From Bacillus tequilensis KCTC 13622 (lineage in GTDB: Bacteria; Bacillota; Bacilli; Bacillales; Bacillaceae): DNA of 64,000 nucleotides. The notes under the pieces are model-generated. The model searched no databases. It had not been told where the DNA came from and saw only the letters and a list, made by a program, of their open reading frames with translations. The DNA lies in the NCBI RefSeq assembly GCF_000507145.1, contig NZ_AYTO01000032.1, positions 1-64,000 of the forward strand, read 5' to 3'. Positions 1-9,739 of this stretch are shown one piece after another (position 1 is the stretch's first letter; each line of letters opens with the position of its first letter). Both the position numbers and the translations under genes were made by a program.

Positions 1-19
1 GTAAAGAAACAGCACAAAA

Positions 20-60
20 CAAAAAAGCTTGTAGAAAAAACACCGTTTTCTCTACAAGCT
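20..60 (-). terminator. Terminator downstream of pftB
   Basis: A 10-bp perfect stem (26-35 with 51-60, AGCTTGTAGA/TCTACAAGCT) is followed on the minus strand by a run of T. This is a typical intrinsic terminator for the pftAB transcript. Confidence 0.85.
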
Positions 61-61
61 G

Positions 62-84
62 AGCCAAGGCTGAATGCCTTGGCT
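62..84 (-). repeat. Second hairpin just after the pftB stop
   Basis: AGCCAAGGC (62-70) and GCCTTGGCT (76-84) form a perfect 9-bp stem with a 5-nt loop, directly between the pftB stop and the terminator. It lacks its own T-tract, so it is more likely an mRNA 3'-end stabiliser or part of a tandem terminator. Confidence 0.6.
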
Positions 85-88
85 TGGC

Positions 89-784
89 TTATCCTCCGAT
101 CATCTGCACGAATACAGGGATGACCAGAACCGTGACCACTCCTACTACGACAACCGCAATACTCGCCATCGCAGCTTCGACTTCTCCCATCTCGATCCCG
201 ACCGCTACACCGAGTGCGTGTCCGGACGTACCGAGAGCCAATCCTTTAGAAATCGGATTCTTCACTTTAAACACCTTCAAGAACAATGCTCCGAGTGCAT
301 AGACAATGACAGCGTTAAAGATGACTGCAAAGGCTGTGATGTCGCTGATGCCTCCGATGTCTTTTGATAAAGGAAGCGCAATTGCCGTTGTAGCCGCTTG
401 CGGAAGCATGCTTTTCATCACGGCCGCATCAAGGTGAATGCCTTTTGCAAGCAAATAAACAATCGTGACAGAGCAGATAGAGCCGACAATAATGGAGGCC
501 ATGATTTGCCACCAGTATTTTTTCAGCTTGTCTCTTTGTTTGTACAAAGGAATGGCAAATGCGATCGTCGCAGGTTCAAGGAAAAACTTAATGATTTCTC
601 CCCCGTTATTATAGTCCGCGTAGGAAAAACCGCCGATTTTTAAAAATGCGATCCCAAGCACCATGGCCACAAACAAAGGAGTTAAAAGGAAGAATCCTTT
701 CGTTTTTTTAAATAAAAAGGTGCCGATGCCGAATGCAGCAAGTGATACGACAATTCCGAAATAAGGACTCATTGTGCTTTCCAT
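89..784 (-). CDS. pftB: Pyruvate facilitator subunit PftB (LrgB/CidB family)
   Basis: A 231-aa, very hydrophobic membrane protein of the LrgB family with about six to eight membrane segments. In B. subtilis this protein (formerly YsbB) works with PftA as a hetero-oligomeric facilitator for pyruvate uptake and release; elsewhere the family was linked to holin/antiholin-like functions. An AGGAGG Shine-Dalgarno sequence sits about 8 nt before the ATG at 784. It follows pftA by 20 nt and ends at a double hairpin, so the pair is one operon. Regulation is expected from the adjacent LytST pair and from CcpA through the pftA promoter. Family and partner are clear; the pyruvate role is taken from knowledge of the B. 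subtilis orthologue. Confidence 0.93.
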   Translation of the reverse strand: MESTMSPYFGIVVSLAAFGIGTFLFKKTKGFFLLTPLFVAMVLGIAFLKIGGFSYADYNNGGEIIKFFLEPATIAFAIPLYKQRDKLKKYWWQIMASIIVGSICSVTIVYLLAKGIHLDAAVMKSMLPQAATTAIALPLSKDIGGISDITAFAVIFNAVIVYALGALFLKVFKVKNPISKGLALGTSGHALGVAVGIEMGEVEAAMASIAVVVVGVVTVLVIPVFVQMIGG

Positions 785-804
785 GTGATGAACCTCCTGT
801 TTCC

Positions 805-1245
805 TTAATGGTGAACGAGCTCTTTATTGTTCTGCTGGTTTTGCACTGTTTTTGTTTTCATGTCCGCTTCCGTTTTGTGCTTTCCGCTCAGCGAAAGAAT
901 CAGCTGAGAAAATAATCCCGTAGCTCCCAGCAAAATGATCGTTGCAAGCAGAATGACAAGAACGATTTGCAGACCGTATTGCTGCATCACACCAAGCGAA
1001 TTCATAACAGATATACCTGACGGGACAAATAAAAATCCGATCAATGAGGTTAAAGATGTTCCAAGCGTTTCTACTTGTTCCAGTTTAATGACTTTCAAAC
1101 ATAATAGGAGAAATAATAAGACCAACCCTACAACCGATGCGGGGATAGGTATTGGGACAATAGCTGCAATCATGTTTGAGACCAGCATAATGACGGCAAA
1201 AATAAATGCTTGTGTTAAAAACCCGTACACTTTTTTAGCACTCAT
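805..1245 (-). CDS. pftA: Pyruvate facilitator subunit PftA (LrgA/CidA family)
   Basis: A 146-aa membrane protein of the CidA/LrgA family with four predicted hydrophobic segments and a polar, Lys/His-rich tail. It is the partner of PftB in pyruvate transport in B. subtilis (formerly YsbA). I place the start at the ATG at 1245, 7 nt after AGAGGTG; an in-frame GTG at 1254 lies inside that Shine-Dalgarno sequence. It is first in the pftAB operon. The upstream region has a TATAAT box, no good -35, and a cre-like motif where the -35 should be, which fits activation by LytT and repression by CcpA. Confidence 0.92.
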   Translation of the reverse strand: MSAKKVYGFLTQAFIFAVIMLVSNMIAAIVPIPIPASVVGLVLLFLLLCLKVIKLEQVETLGTSLTSLIGFLFVPSGISVMNSLGVMQQYGLQIVLVILLATIILLGATGLFSQLILSLSGKHKTEADMKTKTVQNQQNNKELVHH

Positions 1246-1275
1246 TTTCTTCACCTCTTTCTCTTTGGTACCCTC

Positions 1276-1312
1276 ATTATAAATAAGAACCGCCTCTCAT
1301 GAAGCGCTTACA
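1276..1312 (-). promoter_or_regulatory. pftA promoter -10 with overlapping cre-like site
   Basis: On the minus strand TATAAT lies at 1276-1281. The expected -35 position carries no TTGACA-like hexamer. A motif with the core AAGCGCTT lies at 1299-1312 and ends in TTACA on the plus strand; it matches the CcpA cre core but not the outer two bases on one side. A promoter lacking a -35 fits dependence on LytT, whose gene is next door. LytT half-sites further upstream (about 1320-1370) were not resolved. Confidence 0.6.
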
Positions 1313-1378
1313 AGATAACATGTCGATTAACGGAACTGAGTTGCAGAATCAAATGGCTGAAATGCAAAAAGCCGCCCG

Positions 1379-2104
1379 TCAAATATGGAGCAGCTTTTTC
1401 AATTCCTTCGCATATGTCCGGCTGACCGGTATTTTCGAGCCATCTTTCATAATCAAGTTATACGTTGAATTAAACCATGGCTGAATTTCTTTAATATATT
1501 CAGTATTGACGACAAAGCTCCGATGGACGCGGATGAAATCAGGATCAGGCAGCTTTTTCTCAATGACAACGAGTGTATCGCTGACCTTGTAAGATGTATC
1601 AAAGGTTTTTACATTCACATGACGATCTTCCGTTCCGGCATAGATAATGTCCTTCGTATCTACGATCACTATCGATTCTCCTACAGATAGCGCAAGTTTG
1701 TGCGGGCCGGCATGGCTGCTCAGATCTGTTTCCGCAATATCCCGATTACCTTTTTTATATTTTTTCAGCGTTTGCTGAATTCTTTCCTCATCAAAAGGCT
1801 TGGTTAAATAGTCAAGGGCGTCCACCTCAAACGCTTTGAGCGCATATTGATCATATGCTGTCGCAAACACAACAGCAGGAGGATGCTTCATTTTCTTCAA
1901 CCGCTTTGCGATATCAAAACCGTTTTCTCCAGATAAATCAACATCTAAAAACAGCAAATCGGGTTTTTGATCCATCATTTGGTCAAAAGCAGATTCAATA
2001 TTTTTCGCTTCATTGATTTCCATATCCTCATTGGTCCGCTTGAGCAAGTAAGCCAGCTCATCCCTTGCCAGCATCTCATCATCAACTATTAACACCTTGA
2101 GCAT
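1379..2104 (-). CDS. lytT: Response regulator LytT (LytTR family)
   Basis: A 241-aa response regulator. The N-terminal receiver domain has the acidic pair Asp8-Asp9, the phospho-acceptor Asp54 (in LFLDVDLSG) and the conserved Lys near 103 (YLTKPF). The C-terminal half (about 135-240) is a LytTR DNA-binding domain. It is the partner of the sensor LytS; in B. subtilis the pair responds to extracellular pyruvate and switches on the adjacent pftAB. The gene starts inside the end of lytS (23-nt overlap), so the two are translated together. Its stop is 133 nt from the pftA start, placing its target next door. Confidence 0.95.
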   Translation of the reverse strand: MLKVLIVDDEMLARDELAYLLKRTNEDMEINEAKNIESAFDQMMDQKPDLLFLDVDLSGENGFDIAKRLKKMKHPPAVVFATAYDQYALKAFEVDALDYLTKPFDEERIQQTLKKYKKGNRDIAETDLSSHAGPHKLALSVGESIVIVDTKDIIYAGTEDRHVNVKTFDTSYKVSDTLVVIEKKLPDPDFIRVHRSFVVNTEYIKEIQPWFNSTYNLIMKDGSKIPVSRTYAKELKKLLHI

Positions 2105-3863
2105 ATTCTTCTCCCTCTTTCATCTGTTGCATTGGCACTTGAAAGGAAAACTCTGTCCCTTTATGAACCTCACTCCTGATATTCAGTGCGGCCTGCTGTC
2201 CGAATAAACCGATCAGCCGCTGATTCAGGTTATAAAGCGCTGTACCGGTTCCCTCCTTAGATGGGAATGGTCTCTGTCCCAATTCCGGCAGGACGTCTGG
2301 CGGAATTCCCCGTCCATTATCAGTCACTTTCATATAAACCGATGTATCATCAGATAAGACACAGACCGTAACCTTACACATGTCTTGTTTTTTCGAAAAC
2401 GCATGCCGAAGCGCATTCTCCACAAGCACCTGTAAGACAAATGGAGGGATTTTAATTTGCTCCAGCCCGCTGTCGATATTGAGCTCAATCTTATATTTCC
2501 CGGGAAAACGCGCCTGTTCTAATGACAAATAGGCGTGCAGGTGGTTCAGCTCCCTTGAAAGCGGTATGAGGAGCTGTCTGGCTCCCTGAAGGTTTGAACG
2601 AAAATAAACACTGAGCTGCAATAAGAGCTTACGGGTTTTTTCAACATCCGTGCGGCATAATGCAGAAATTGTGTTGATCGCATTAAATAAAAAATGCGGA
2701 TTCACCTGTGCCTGAAGCGCTTTGATTTCAGCATCCTTGAGAAGTTTGCTTTGGAGCTCTGCTTCCCCAAGCTCAAGCTGTGTCGAAAACAGCATGGCGA
2801 GCCCCTCAGCAAGCTCCTCCTCAACCTGGTTTAATCCCGCTGGATTTTTAAAATACATTTTTAAGGTTCCGATTGTATTGCCGTTTGATGTCAGCGGCAA
2901 TACAATCGCCGCATGCAACGGACATTCAGAATGCGTACATTCAATCTCTTCCTGAGAAATGGCCTTCATGATTTCTCCTGTTTTAATTACTTTTTTGGAC
3001 AAGCCGGTGATCAAGCTTTTTGATGGGATATGGTGATCCATTCCCGCGCCGACATGCGCAAGGATCTTCTCTTTGTCAGTGAGAGACACCGCATCTGTTC
3101 CCGTCAGCTTATGGATAATGGCCGCCACACTTTTACAGGAGTTTTCATTGAGTCCTTGGCGGAAAAATGGGAGCGTCTGGTCAGCGATCGTCAGCACTCT
3201 ATGCGTTTCAAGCGCCCTCGCCTGCTCTTCCTTGCGAATGATCGCCTGAATGATCGACAGAAAAATAAAACTGCCTGTTCCGTTGATGAGTATCATCGGT
3301 ATCCCGATCATGCTGACAAGTTCCCAAGCGTTACTGAACGGCTTTGCCATCAATAAAATGATCACCATCTGCAGGGACTCCATGCCGATTCCCACAAGAG
3401 CGGCGATACGCGGTGTCGGCATTCGGTAGCGCTTTGTAAAATACCTGCCGATCAAGCCTGCAAGAACACCCGCTAAAACGGACGATACCGCACAGCTTAA
3501 GGCCGTGCTACCGCCGAGCGAAAAGCGATGCAGTCCCGCCAGTATGCCGATTCCAGCCCCTACAAACGGGCCTCCGAGAAGGCCTCCGATTTCCACGCCC
3601 AAAATACGGGTATTCGCAATAGAGCCCGATGGATCTATTGCAAACACCCAGTCATTGTTTACTATCATATTTTTTTGAATTTCAATGCCTGTATAATTGC
3701 TGATGATGCTGAAAAGAGAAAAAATAGAAATTAAAACCGCTTTTCCTTTATAGCCGTCCTGATTTTGCAGCGCCTGTCTGAAAAGCTTCGTATGGGCGAG
3801 AATGAAGCCCAATATAACGATAATCCCTACCCTCTCAAGCATCATAATCATTAAATGGATCAT
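2082..3863 (-). CDS. lytS: Sensor histidine kinase LytS (5TM-LYT, GAF, HisK)
   Basis: A 593-aa sensor kinase: an N-terminal 5TMR-LYT membrane domain (about 1-210) with several hydrophobic segments and a GGLLGGPFVG-type loop, a GAF domain (about 230-365), then a LytS-type kinase core with the phospho-accepting His in NPHFLFN and an ATPase domain (N-box ENALRHAF, G-box DNGRGIP). With LytT it senses pyruvate in B. subtilis and controls pftAB. The ATG at 3863 is preferred because AGGTGA precedes it at 5 nt; the in-frame GTG at 3872 is within the Shine-Dalgarno region. It overlaps lytT and is divergent from ysaA. Confidence 0.94.
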   Translation of the reverse strand: MIHLMIMMLERVGIIVILGFILAHTKLFRQALQNQDGYKGKAVLISIFSLFSIISNYTGIEIQKNMIVNNDWVFAIDPSGSIANTRILGVEIGGLLGGPFVGAGIGILAGLHRFSLGGSTALSCAVSSVLAGVLAGLIGRYFTKRYRMPTPRIAALVGIGMESLQMVIILLMAKPFSNAWELVSMIGIPMILINGTGSFIFLSIIQAIIRKEEQARALETHRVLTIADQTLPFFRQGLNENSCKSVAAIIHKLTGTDAVSLTDKEKILAHVGAGMDHHIPSKSLITGLSKKVIKTGEIMKAISQEEIECTHSECPLHAAIVLPLTSNGNTIGTLKMYFKNPAGLNQVEEELAEGLAMLFSTQLELGEAELQSKLLKDAEIKALQAQVNPHFLFNAINTISALCRTDVEKTRKLLLQLSVYFRSNLQGARQLLIPLSRELNHLHAYLSLEQARFPGKYKIELNIDSGLEQIKIPPFVLQVLVENALRHAFSKKQDMCKVTVCVLSDDTSVYMKVTDNGRGIPPDVLPELGQRPFPSKEGTGTALYNLNQRLIGLFGQQAALNIRSEVHKGTEFSFQVPMQQMKEGEEYAQGVNS

Positions 3864-3945
3864 GCATGTCACCTGTTCTTTCCATTTTCATTCTAGCATG
3901 TTTTTATCTATATGACTGTTTTTTTAAAATCATCTGAAAACATAT

Positions 3946-3973
3946 TTCACAAGACTTTTATCTATTGTAAAAT
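3946..3973 (+). promoter_or_regulatory. Candidate sigma-A promoter of ysaA
   Basis: TTCACA (3946-3951), a 16-nt spacer and TAAAAT (3968-3973) lie 54 nt before the ysaA ATG. Both hexamers match the vegetative consensus at five positions. Confidence 0.55.
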
Positions 3974-4026
3974 AAAACATGAGCCTTTTGGCAGCAAGAT
4001 TTGAATCTGAAGCAGAGGAGAAGATC

Positions 4027-4809
4027 ATGAAAGCCGTATTTTTTGATTTAGACGATACACTACTTTGGGACGAGAAAAGCGTCAGAACAACATTTGCAGA
4101 AACTTGTTTACAGGCAGAGAAAAAATATGGCCTTGACCCGCAGGCATTCGAGGCAGCTGTTCGTGAAGCGGCGAGAGAATTGTACATGTCATATGAGACG
4201 TATCCATATACAGTGATGATCGGCATAAACCCGTTTGAAGGACTGTGGTCCAATTTCTCAGAACCGATCAGTGAAGGATTTCAGAAGCTGAACAAAATTG
4301 TGCCGGAGTACAGAAGAGACGCATGGACCAACGGACTGAAAACGCTTGGCATCGATGATCCGGCATATGGCGAATACTTGGGAGAGTTTTTTGCGGCAGA
4401 ACGCAGAAAACGCCCGTTTGTATATGATGAAACATTTGCTGTGCTCGATCAATTAAAAGGCAAGTATGAATTACTGCTTTTGACAAACGGCGATCCGAGT
4501 CTGCAAAAGGAGAAGCTCGCCGGCGTGCCTGAGCTCGCCCCTTATTTCAATGAAATCGTCATCTCCGGCGCTTTCGGAAAAGGGAAACCCGATGTTTCCA
4601 TTTTTGAACACTGCCTTAAGCTGATGAATATTGATAAAGACGATGCGATCATGGTCGGCGATAATTTGAATACAGATATTTTAGGCGCTTCAAGAGCCGG
4701 AATCAAAACCGTTTGGATCAACCGGACGGATAAGAAAAACGAAACCGATGTGACGCCTGATTACATCATCAGCAGCCTCCATGATTTGTTTCCTTTGTTA
4801 GAGAAATAA
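4027..4809 (+). CDS. ysaA: HAD-superfamily hydrolase YsaA
   Basis: A 260-aa HAD hydrolase. Motif I is [11 protein letters not shown] near residues 5-15, with the nucleophile and acid/base Asp in DLDDT. Motif II is LLTNGD near 158-163, and motif III/IV is [10 protein letters not shown] near 210-220, preceded by the conserved Lys in FGKGKPD. Such enzymes dephosphorylate small phosphorylated metabolites; the substrate of YsaA is not evident from sequence. The ATG at 4027 follows GAGGAG at 6 nt. It is a single gene, divergent from lytS, and ends at a bidirectional terminator shared with thrS. Subfamily calls such as phosphoserine or pyrimidine-nucleotidase are possible but unproven. Confidence 0.9.
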   Translation: MKAVFFDLDDTLLWDEKSVRTTFAETCLQAEKKYGLDPQAFEAAVREAARELYMSYETYPYTVMIGINPFEGLWSNFSEPISEGFQKLNKIVPEYRRDAWTNGLKTLGIDDPAYGEYLGEFFAAERRKRPFVYDETFAVLDQLKGKYELLLLTNGDPSLQKEKLAGVPELAPYFNEIVISGAFGKGKPDVSIFEHCLKLMNIDKDDAIMVGDNLNTDILGASRAGIKTVWINRTDKKNETDVTPDYIISSLHDLFPLLEK

Positions 4810-4846
4810 AAAAAGCATGATCTCTTCAATGAGATCATGCTTTTTA
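4808..4846. terminator. Bidirectional terminator between ysaA and thrS
   Basis: A 14-bp perfect stem (4811-4824 with 4831-4844) flanked by A-run and T-run serves both convergent genes. Confidence 0.9.
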
Positions 4847-4848
4847 TG

Positions 4849-6780
4849 TTATTTTTTCGCTTCGGCTACTGCCTTTTTCACAAACTCATCAAGTGAGATG
4901 GTTTCAGAGTTCTGCTCTCCGTACTTACGGACGTTTACCGCTCCGTTTTCTGCTTCTTGGTCACCGACCACAAGCATGTACGGGATTTTTTGCATTTGCG
5001 CTTCACGGATTTTGTAGCCGATTTTTTCATCGCGGCTGTCGACTTCAACACGCAATCCTTCACGCTGCAGGCGTTCCTGCACTTTTTTCGCATAGTCTAA
5101 ATGCACAGCCGGAGAAACCGGGATGACTTGGAATTGAACCGGTGCAAGCCATGTTGGCAGCGCGCCTTTATGTTCTTCGATTAAGAAGGCAACAAAGCGT
5201 TCCATTGTTGATACGACACCTCTGTGAATGACAACCGGACGGTGCTGTTTGCCGTCTTCGCCGATATAAGTCAGATCGAAACGTTCAGGCAATAAGAAGT
5301 CAAGCTGAACTGTAGACAAGGTTTCTTCTTTGCCGATCGCTGTTTTCACCTGAACATCAAGTTTAGGGCCGTAGAATGCCGCTTCACCTTCTGCTTCGTA
5401 GTAGTCATGGCCGATTTCGTCCATTGCCGCTTTCAGCATGGATTGCGCTTTGTTCCACATTTCATCGTCATCAAAATATTTCTCTGTGTCTTCAGGATCA
5501 CGGTAAGACAGGCGGAATGTGTAATCACTTAAACCGAAGTCTTCATATACGTCCTGAATTAAACGAACCGTACGGATAAACTCATCCTTAATTTGATCCG
5601 GACGCACAAAGATGTGCGCATCGTTTAATGTCATGCCGCGCACGCGCTGCAGGCCTGACAGCGCACCTGACATTTCATAGCGGTGCATCGTTCCCAGCTC
5701 TGCAATACGAATTGGAAGCTCGCGGTAGCTGTGAATGTCTTGTTTGTAAATCATCATATGGTGCGGGCAGTTCATCGGACGCAAAACAAGAGTTTCATTG
5801 TCCATTTCCATCGGAGGGAACATGCCTTCTTGATAATGCTCCCAGTGTCCTGATGTTTCATACAGCTCTTTGCTGCCAAGCACTGGTGTATACACGTGCT
5901 CATAGCCAAGGCTGATTTCTTTATCGACAATGTAGCGCTCGATGACGCGGCGAATTGTCGCGCCTTTTGGCAGCCAAAGCGGCAGGCCTTGTCCGACTTT
6001 TTGAGAATTCGCAAACAGCTTTAATTCTTTGCCGAGCTTTCTATGGTCACGCTCTTTCGCTTCTTCAAGCATGCGCAGATGCTCTTCAAGATCAGCTTTT
6101 TTGAAGAAAGCTGTGCCGTATACGCGCTGAAGCATTTGGTTTTTGCTGTCACCGCGCCAGTATGCACCTGCAAGGCTTAACAGCTTAAACTCTTTGATTT
6201 TTCCTGTTGAAGGAACATGCACACCACGGCACAGGTCAAAGAATTCGCCTTGCTCATAAATCGAAACGGTTTCTCCTTCAGGTATCGCATCCAATAGCTC
6301 CAGCTTCAAGTCGTCGCCGATTTCAGCAAAACGGGCTTTCGCTTCTTCACGGCTGACTTCTTTCCGGACGATCGGAAGGTTCGCATTGACGATTTTTTTC
6401 ATTTCTTTCTCGATCTTCGGCAGATCCTCCGGCGTAATCGCTTCTTCCATTTCTACATCGTAGTAAAAACCGTTTTCGATAACCGGACCGACACCGAATT
6501 TGACATCTTTGTAGATGCGTTTAATCGCTTGAGCCAGCAAGTGAGCCGTACTGTGGCGCATAATCTGAAGACCTTCTTCGGAGCCTTCTGTAATGATTTC
6601 CACTGTGCCGTCTTCATTGATCGGCGTTTTCAGATCGATTTCTTTTCCGTTCAGTTTTCCGGCTAATGATTTCTTCTTTAATCCCGGACTGATGGATGCC
6701 GCGATATCTTCTGTTGTTGTTCCTTTCGCAAACTCCTTGACTGCTCCATCAGGGAATGTGATTTTCACCATATCTGACAT
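4849..6780 (-). CDS. thrS: Threonyl-tRNA synthetase ThrS
   Basis: A 643-aa class II synthetase that charges tRNA-Thr. Domains in order: TGS (about 1-65), the editing/second additional domain with its HxxxH motif (HSTAHLLAQ near 76), the class II catalytic core with the zinc ligand Cys/His region ([10 protein letters not shown]) and motif 3 ([10 protein letters not shown]), then a C-terminal anticodon-binding domain (about 540-643). The length equals that of the housekeeping B. subtilis enzyme. The gene is preceded by a complete T-box leader with terminator, so expression rises when uncharged tRNA-Thr accumulates. It is monocistronic and ends at a shared terminator with ysaA. Confidence 0.97.
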   Translation of the reverse strand: MSDMVKITFPDGAVKEFAKGTTTEDIAASISPGLKKKSLAGKLNGKEIDLKTPINEDGTVEIITEGSEEGLQIMRHSTAHLLAQAIKRIYKDVKFGVGPVIENGFYYDVEMEEAITPEDLPKIEKEMKKIVNANLPIVRKEVSREEAKARFAEIGDDLKLELLDAIPEGETVSIYEQGEFFDLCRGVHVPSTGKIKEFKLLSLAGAYWRGDSKNQMLQRVYGTAFFKKADLEEHLRMLEEAKERDHRKLGKELKLFANSQKVGQGLPLWLPKGATIRRVIERYIVDKEISLGYEHVYTPVLGSKELYETSGHWEHYQEGMFPPMEMDNETLVLRPMNCPHHMMIYKQDIHSYRELPIRIAELGTMHRYEMSGALSGLQRVRGMTLNDAHIFVRPDQIKDEFIRTVRLIQDVYEDFGLSDYTFRLSYRDPEDTEKYFDDDEMWNKAQSMLKAAMDEIGHDYYEAEGEAAFYGPKLDVQVKTAIGKEETLSTVQLDFLLPERFDLTYIGEDGKQHRPVVIHRGVVSTMERFVAFLIEEHKGALPTWLAPVQFQVIPVSPAVHLDYAKKVQERLQREGLRVEVDSRDEKIGYKIREAQMQKIPYMLVVGDQEAENGAVNVRKYGEQNSETISLDEFVKKAVAEAKK

Positions 6781-6804
6781 CTATGTCACTCCTTTTTTTG
6801 CATA

Positions 6805-6838
6805 TAAAAACCCCGCCCCCTATGAAAGGGACGAGGTT
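6805..6838 (-). terminator. T-box-controlled terminator of thrS
   Basis: AACCTCGTCCC pairs with GGGGGCGGGGTT (with G-U pairs), followed on the minus strand by TTTTTAT. It lies between the T-box sequence and the thrS Shine-Dalgarno sequence, as expected for transcription attenuation. Confidence 0.88.
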
Positions 6839-7086
6839 GAATAAACGGAATCGTGGTTCCACCCTTTTTTCCGCAAAGCCAATACTCCGGCATCTGCGGC
6901 TCTAAGCTCTGTAACGGGAGTTCCCGTCAGCCATTACTGCTCCTTATCAAAGGGGTTCACAGCTGAAGTTCAAAGGCGGTAAAGCGAATGGTCCTTAGCT
7001 AGGAAGCTTGCAGCCGTGGCTTCCCTCTCTTTGAGCCGGTATCATTCCTTCGTGTCCTTATCAATACGTGTGTCTTTCTTAATCTC
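6805..7086 (-). ncRNA. T-box riboswitch leader of thrS
   Basis: The minus strand contains the conserved T-box sequence (AAGGGTGGAACCACGA, 6851-6866) followed by a GC-rich terminator. Upstream is a Stem I region with the AGAGA bulge and the GGGAAGC...GGCTGC distal arm (about 7000-7040). A candidate threonine specifier codon ACC is at 6990-6992, in the 3' side of Stem I. Uncharged tRNA-Thr would pair with the T-box, form the antiterminator and allow thrS transcription. The specifier is my best reading, not a computed fold. Confidence 0.93.
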
Positions 7087-7092
7087 CTATGT

Positions 7093-7121
7093 ATTATAAA
7101 TTGTTCAATCTAAAAAATCAA
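7093..7121 (-). promoter_or_regulatory. Sigma-A promoter of thrS
   Basis: On the minus strand TTGATT (7116-7121), a 17-nt spacer and a perfect TATAAT (7093-7098). The predicted transcript starts near 7086 and gives a leader of about 300 nt. Confidence 0.8.
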
Positions 7122-7140
7122 CACGCTCGCATTTCCTTTT

Positions 7141-7176
7141 TTCAAACCGACAGCCTTACATATGGAGGCTGCCGGC
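7141..7176 (-). terminator. Terminator downstream of ytxC
   Basis: CCGGCAGCCT and AAGGCTGTCGG form a strong stem right after the ytxC stop on the minus strand, with a T/A-rich tail (TTTGAAAAAA). Confidence 0.7.
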
Positions 7177-7178
7177 CT

Positions 7179-8024
7179 TTATCCTTCCGAGTGCTTTACC
7201 TGTATTTCCGCGTCTGAAAAAGCGTGCAGCGGAAACAGTTCCATTCGCTCTTGAAATACGTTTTGAATGGTTCTTGCCATCATATGCTCCGGCTGGTCGG
7301 TATAAAGCACCACTTCATCAGGCGCGATGGAAATGAGCGGCGCCAGCAAATGAGAATCAATGTACATAGGATGATCCCGGAGAAACCGCCTGTCTATGTA
7401 TTTCATCTTTTCCCGTTCCGGCACATAGCGCAGCTCCCATAACGTAAATGAACCATCATGGACAATATGAACCTTTTTGATTCGCGGCTGTTTGGCTGTT
7501 ACATAGTCTCTGAGCGTTTGGATAAAGTTTTGATATTCCTGTTCCATCTTATATTCATCTACCGCCGCTTCCGTAATGTCTCTCAGCTGCTTGTAGTATT
7601 GTCCAAGCCGGAAGGTCTGAAAGGAGCGAATGGAAAAAACCCCTTCCTCTAAACAGATCGTTTTGAGTTCATCCAAAATAGATTGTTTCCGTGAAAGCTT
7701 CAGCGGCTCAAACGGAAGATCTTCCGCTTCTCCTTCAATAATACTATGTGCGAGCTGAAGGATTTGCTGCTGTTCATCATGATCGGTGAAGCAGTATGTT
7801 CTCTCAATCAACGACAGCATATACTCGTCTTCTTTGCATTCTAAAAAAAATTTGACCAGAATCGGCTCCATAAAACGCTGAATAGAGAGAGCCGGCTTCG
7901 CTTTTTCAATCCCGATTTTTCGTATGCCTTCACAGACAATGATATTGTCCCGATCGTCCGAATGCTGAATCAGATGTAAAAAAGCGGCTGCATCATGGTC
8001 GTCTTCAAAGATTATTTCAAGCAT
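7179..8024 (-). CDS. ytxC: Sporulation-associated protein YtxC
   Basis: A 281-aa soluble protein of the YtxC family, found mostly in spore-forming Bacilli. It is rich in charged residues and Leu and looks helical; I see no catalytic motif, signal peptide or membrane segment. The function is not established; the family name reflects annotation as a sporulation protein. It follows ytxB by 77 nt on the same strand and ends at a terminator, before the separately promoted thrS. The ATG at 8024 has GGGGGG about 7 nt upstream. Confidence 0.85.
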   Translation of the reverse strand: MLEIIFEDDHDAAAFLHLIQHSDDRDNIIVCEGIRKIGIEKAKPALSIQRFMEPILVKFFLECKEDEYMLSLIERTYCFTDHDEQQQILQLAHSIIEGEAEDLPFEPLKLSRKQSILDELKTICLEEGVFSIRSFQTFRLGQYYKQLRDITEAAVDEYKMEQEYQNFIQTLRDYVTAKQPRIKKVHIVHDGSFTLWELRYVPEREKMKYIDRRFLRDHPMYIDSHLLAPLISIAPDEVVLYTDQPEHMMARTIQNVFQERMELFPLHAFSDAEIQVKHSEG

Positions 8025-8101
8025 GTTTGTCCCCCCTTACGGCATCTGTTACAAGTATATGGGGGATGTTTTTAAAATAGACGTAAAGGTCATTGGCAAA
8101 T

Positions 8102-8743
8102 CTAATTTGATTCCTGGAACAAGTTTCGCATTTTCTTTCTGAAGATAATCGGCAGCGAGATAAACACGATATACAAAGCGAGGACCAAAAAGAAAGCGGG
8201 CAGATTGCCAGCCAAAAAGCTCGCACCCAGAACATTAAGCGCAATGGTTCCAGGGATGATTCCCGCTGCCGTCGCCGCAAAATACGGCAGCGCTTTGACA
8301 TTGGAAAGGCCTGCCGCATAGCTGACGAAATCAAAATTGATCGGCAGGATTCTTAAAAGAAAGATATAAAAAAATCCGTTATCCTCCATCTGCTTCTGAA
8401 TGGCTTCCAGCTTTTCATAATGGCCGTTCTTTTTCGCCGCAAACAAACCTGCCGCAAAAAATGATACAGCAGAAGCGCACATCGAACCGAATAACGTGTA
8501 AAGTGTGCCGAAAAGCGGGCCAAACGCAAGTCCGCCCGCTATAGAAATAACAGACACCGGAAATAACACAAGAGGCCTGACAATGGATATCCCGATAAAT
8601 ATCAGCGGTGCAAAGACCCCAAATGACAAGACCCACACCCTGACCTCTTTCGGCGATACATTCAAATACCTTTTATTTCCCCAAAAGAGTAAACCTGCAA
8701 CGGCCAGCACTGCCAGCCATTTAAGAGCGGTTTTTCGTTTCAT
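8102..8743 (-). CDS. ytxB: TVP38/TMEM64 (DedA-like) membrane protein YtxB
   Basis: A 213-aa integral membrane protein of the TVP38/TMEM64 (SNARE-associated Golgi, VTT) family, with an N-terminal helix (residues 8-22) and about five further hydrophobic segments. The conserved GGLAFGPLFGTLYTLFG stretch and the LLRILPINFDFVSYAAGL stretch (re-entrant loops with Arg and Pro) are typical. Eukaryotic members and some bacterial ones act as lipid scramblases or flippases; the bacterial substrate here is unknown. It lies 33 nt downstream of dnaI and could be transcribed with the replication genes. Confidence 0.88.
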   Translation of the reverse strand: MKRKTALKWLAVLAVAGLLFWGNKRYLNVSPKEVRVWVLSFGVFAPLIFIGISIVRPLVLFPVSVISIAGGLAFGPLFGTLYTLFGSMCASAVSFFAAGLFAAKKNGHYEKLEAIQKQMEDNGFFYIFLLRILPINFDFVSYAAGLSNVKALPYFAATAAGIIPGTIALNVLGASFLAGNLPAFFLVLALYIVFISLPIIFRKKMRNLFQESN

Positions 8744-8776
8744 ACCCTCAGTTCCTTCCCCTTTGAACCGCAGCGA

Positions 8777-9712
8777 TTACGAATGGCGGCGGTTTTCTCC
8801 GTCAAGGCGGATCGGAGCAGCCAAATATAATATCCGCTCCATTAATCTTGCCGCTTTTACTTCTTCCTTTTCTCCCCTTTGCGAATACGTAAAATGATGC
8901 TTCAGCTCGTCGGGTGAGAAATTAGAAGAAAAGAACGTCGGCAGCTGCTGGGACATTCTGTGCTGAAGCACCGTCCCGATGACTTCATCCCTTACCCAGC
9001 TCGTCATTGATTCCGCTCCGATGTCATCAAGCATCAATACAGGTGTTGTTTTGACCATATTGAGCTTCTCTTCCAATGAATGGTCTTGCAGGGAGTTCTT
9101 GAGCTCTCTCACAAATTCGGGCACATAGACGATCATGGAGGAATACTCTTTTTCCGCCAGCTCATTGGCAATCGCAGCGAGCATAAACGTTTTTCCTACC
9201 CCGAACTTCCCGTATAAATAAAGACCTTTCCCTTTTCCCGTCTCATTATAGCTTTTCAGAAAATCTGTAACATGCTGGAACATCGCGAGCCTGCTCGGGT
9301 CACTGATATCAACCTGCTGGAATGTCGCTCCGAGAAGGTCCTTTTGGATATACATGCTTTTCATAAGAGATTTTTGTTTTTTCTGCTGGTCGAGCTTCCG
9401 TTTGACCGGACATTCATAATACTCAATATCAATAGCGCGGCCATTGACAACAAGCTTAGGATGATAGCCCTCGAGCAGATTGTTGCAATTTTCATCTTCC
9501 GAACAATAGGAGCAATTCTTGCTTTGCCCGATATATTCATAAAGCTTATTTAAGCTCTTTTCGATCATTTTTTGGTCAATGATTTCTTCGTTTTCCTTCA
9601 AAAACACCTGAACATCTTGATCATTCATGACTTTTTCTTTCATTTGTTCAAGACGTTTTTGGAAATCCGGTCTGCCGGTTACGCCCTGCAGGGAACGGCC
9701 GATTGGTTCCAT
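8777..9712 (-). CDS. dnaI: Helicase loader DnaI
   Basis: A 311-aa AAA+ ATPase that loads the replicative helicase (DnaC in B. subtilis) during initiation at oriC and at restart. The N-terminal domain (about 1-105) has a zinc-binding cluster, with Cys67, Cys70, Cys76, His84 and Cys101 as candidate ligands, and contacts the helicase. The C-terminal domain has Walker A (GKFGVGKT), Walker B (LMLDDIGAE) and sensor 1 (FFSSNFS). It follows dnaB by 27 nt, so the two initiation proteins are made from one transcript. Length and motifs match the B. subtilis protein. Confidence 0.96.
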   Translation of the reverse strand: MEPIGRSLQGVTGRPDFQKRLEQMKEKVMNDQDVQVFLKENEEIIDQKMIEKSLNKLYEYIGQSKNCSYCSEDENCNNLLEGYHPKLVVNGRAIDIEYYECPVKRKLDQQKKQKSLMKSMYIQKDLLGATFQQVDISDPSRLAMFQHVTDFLKSYNETGKGKGLYLYGKFGVGKTFMLAAIANELAEKEYSSMIVYVPEFVRELKNSLQDHSLEEKLNMVKTTPVLMLDDIGAESMTSWVRDEVIGTVLQHRMSQQLPTFFSSNFSPDELKHHFTYSQRGEKEEVKAARLMERILYLAAPIRLDGENRRHS

Positions 9713-9739
9713 TTATTCCTTCACCCCGCATCTCTGTCT

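Noticed and set aside
6780..7178. Possible small gene in the 400-nt gap before thrS
   Set aside because: The whole stretch is accounted for by the T-box leader, the thrS promoter and the ytxC terminator.
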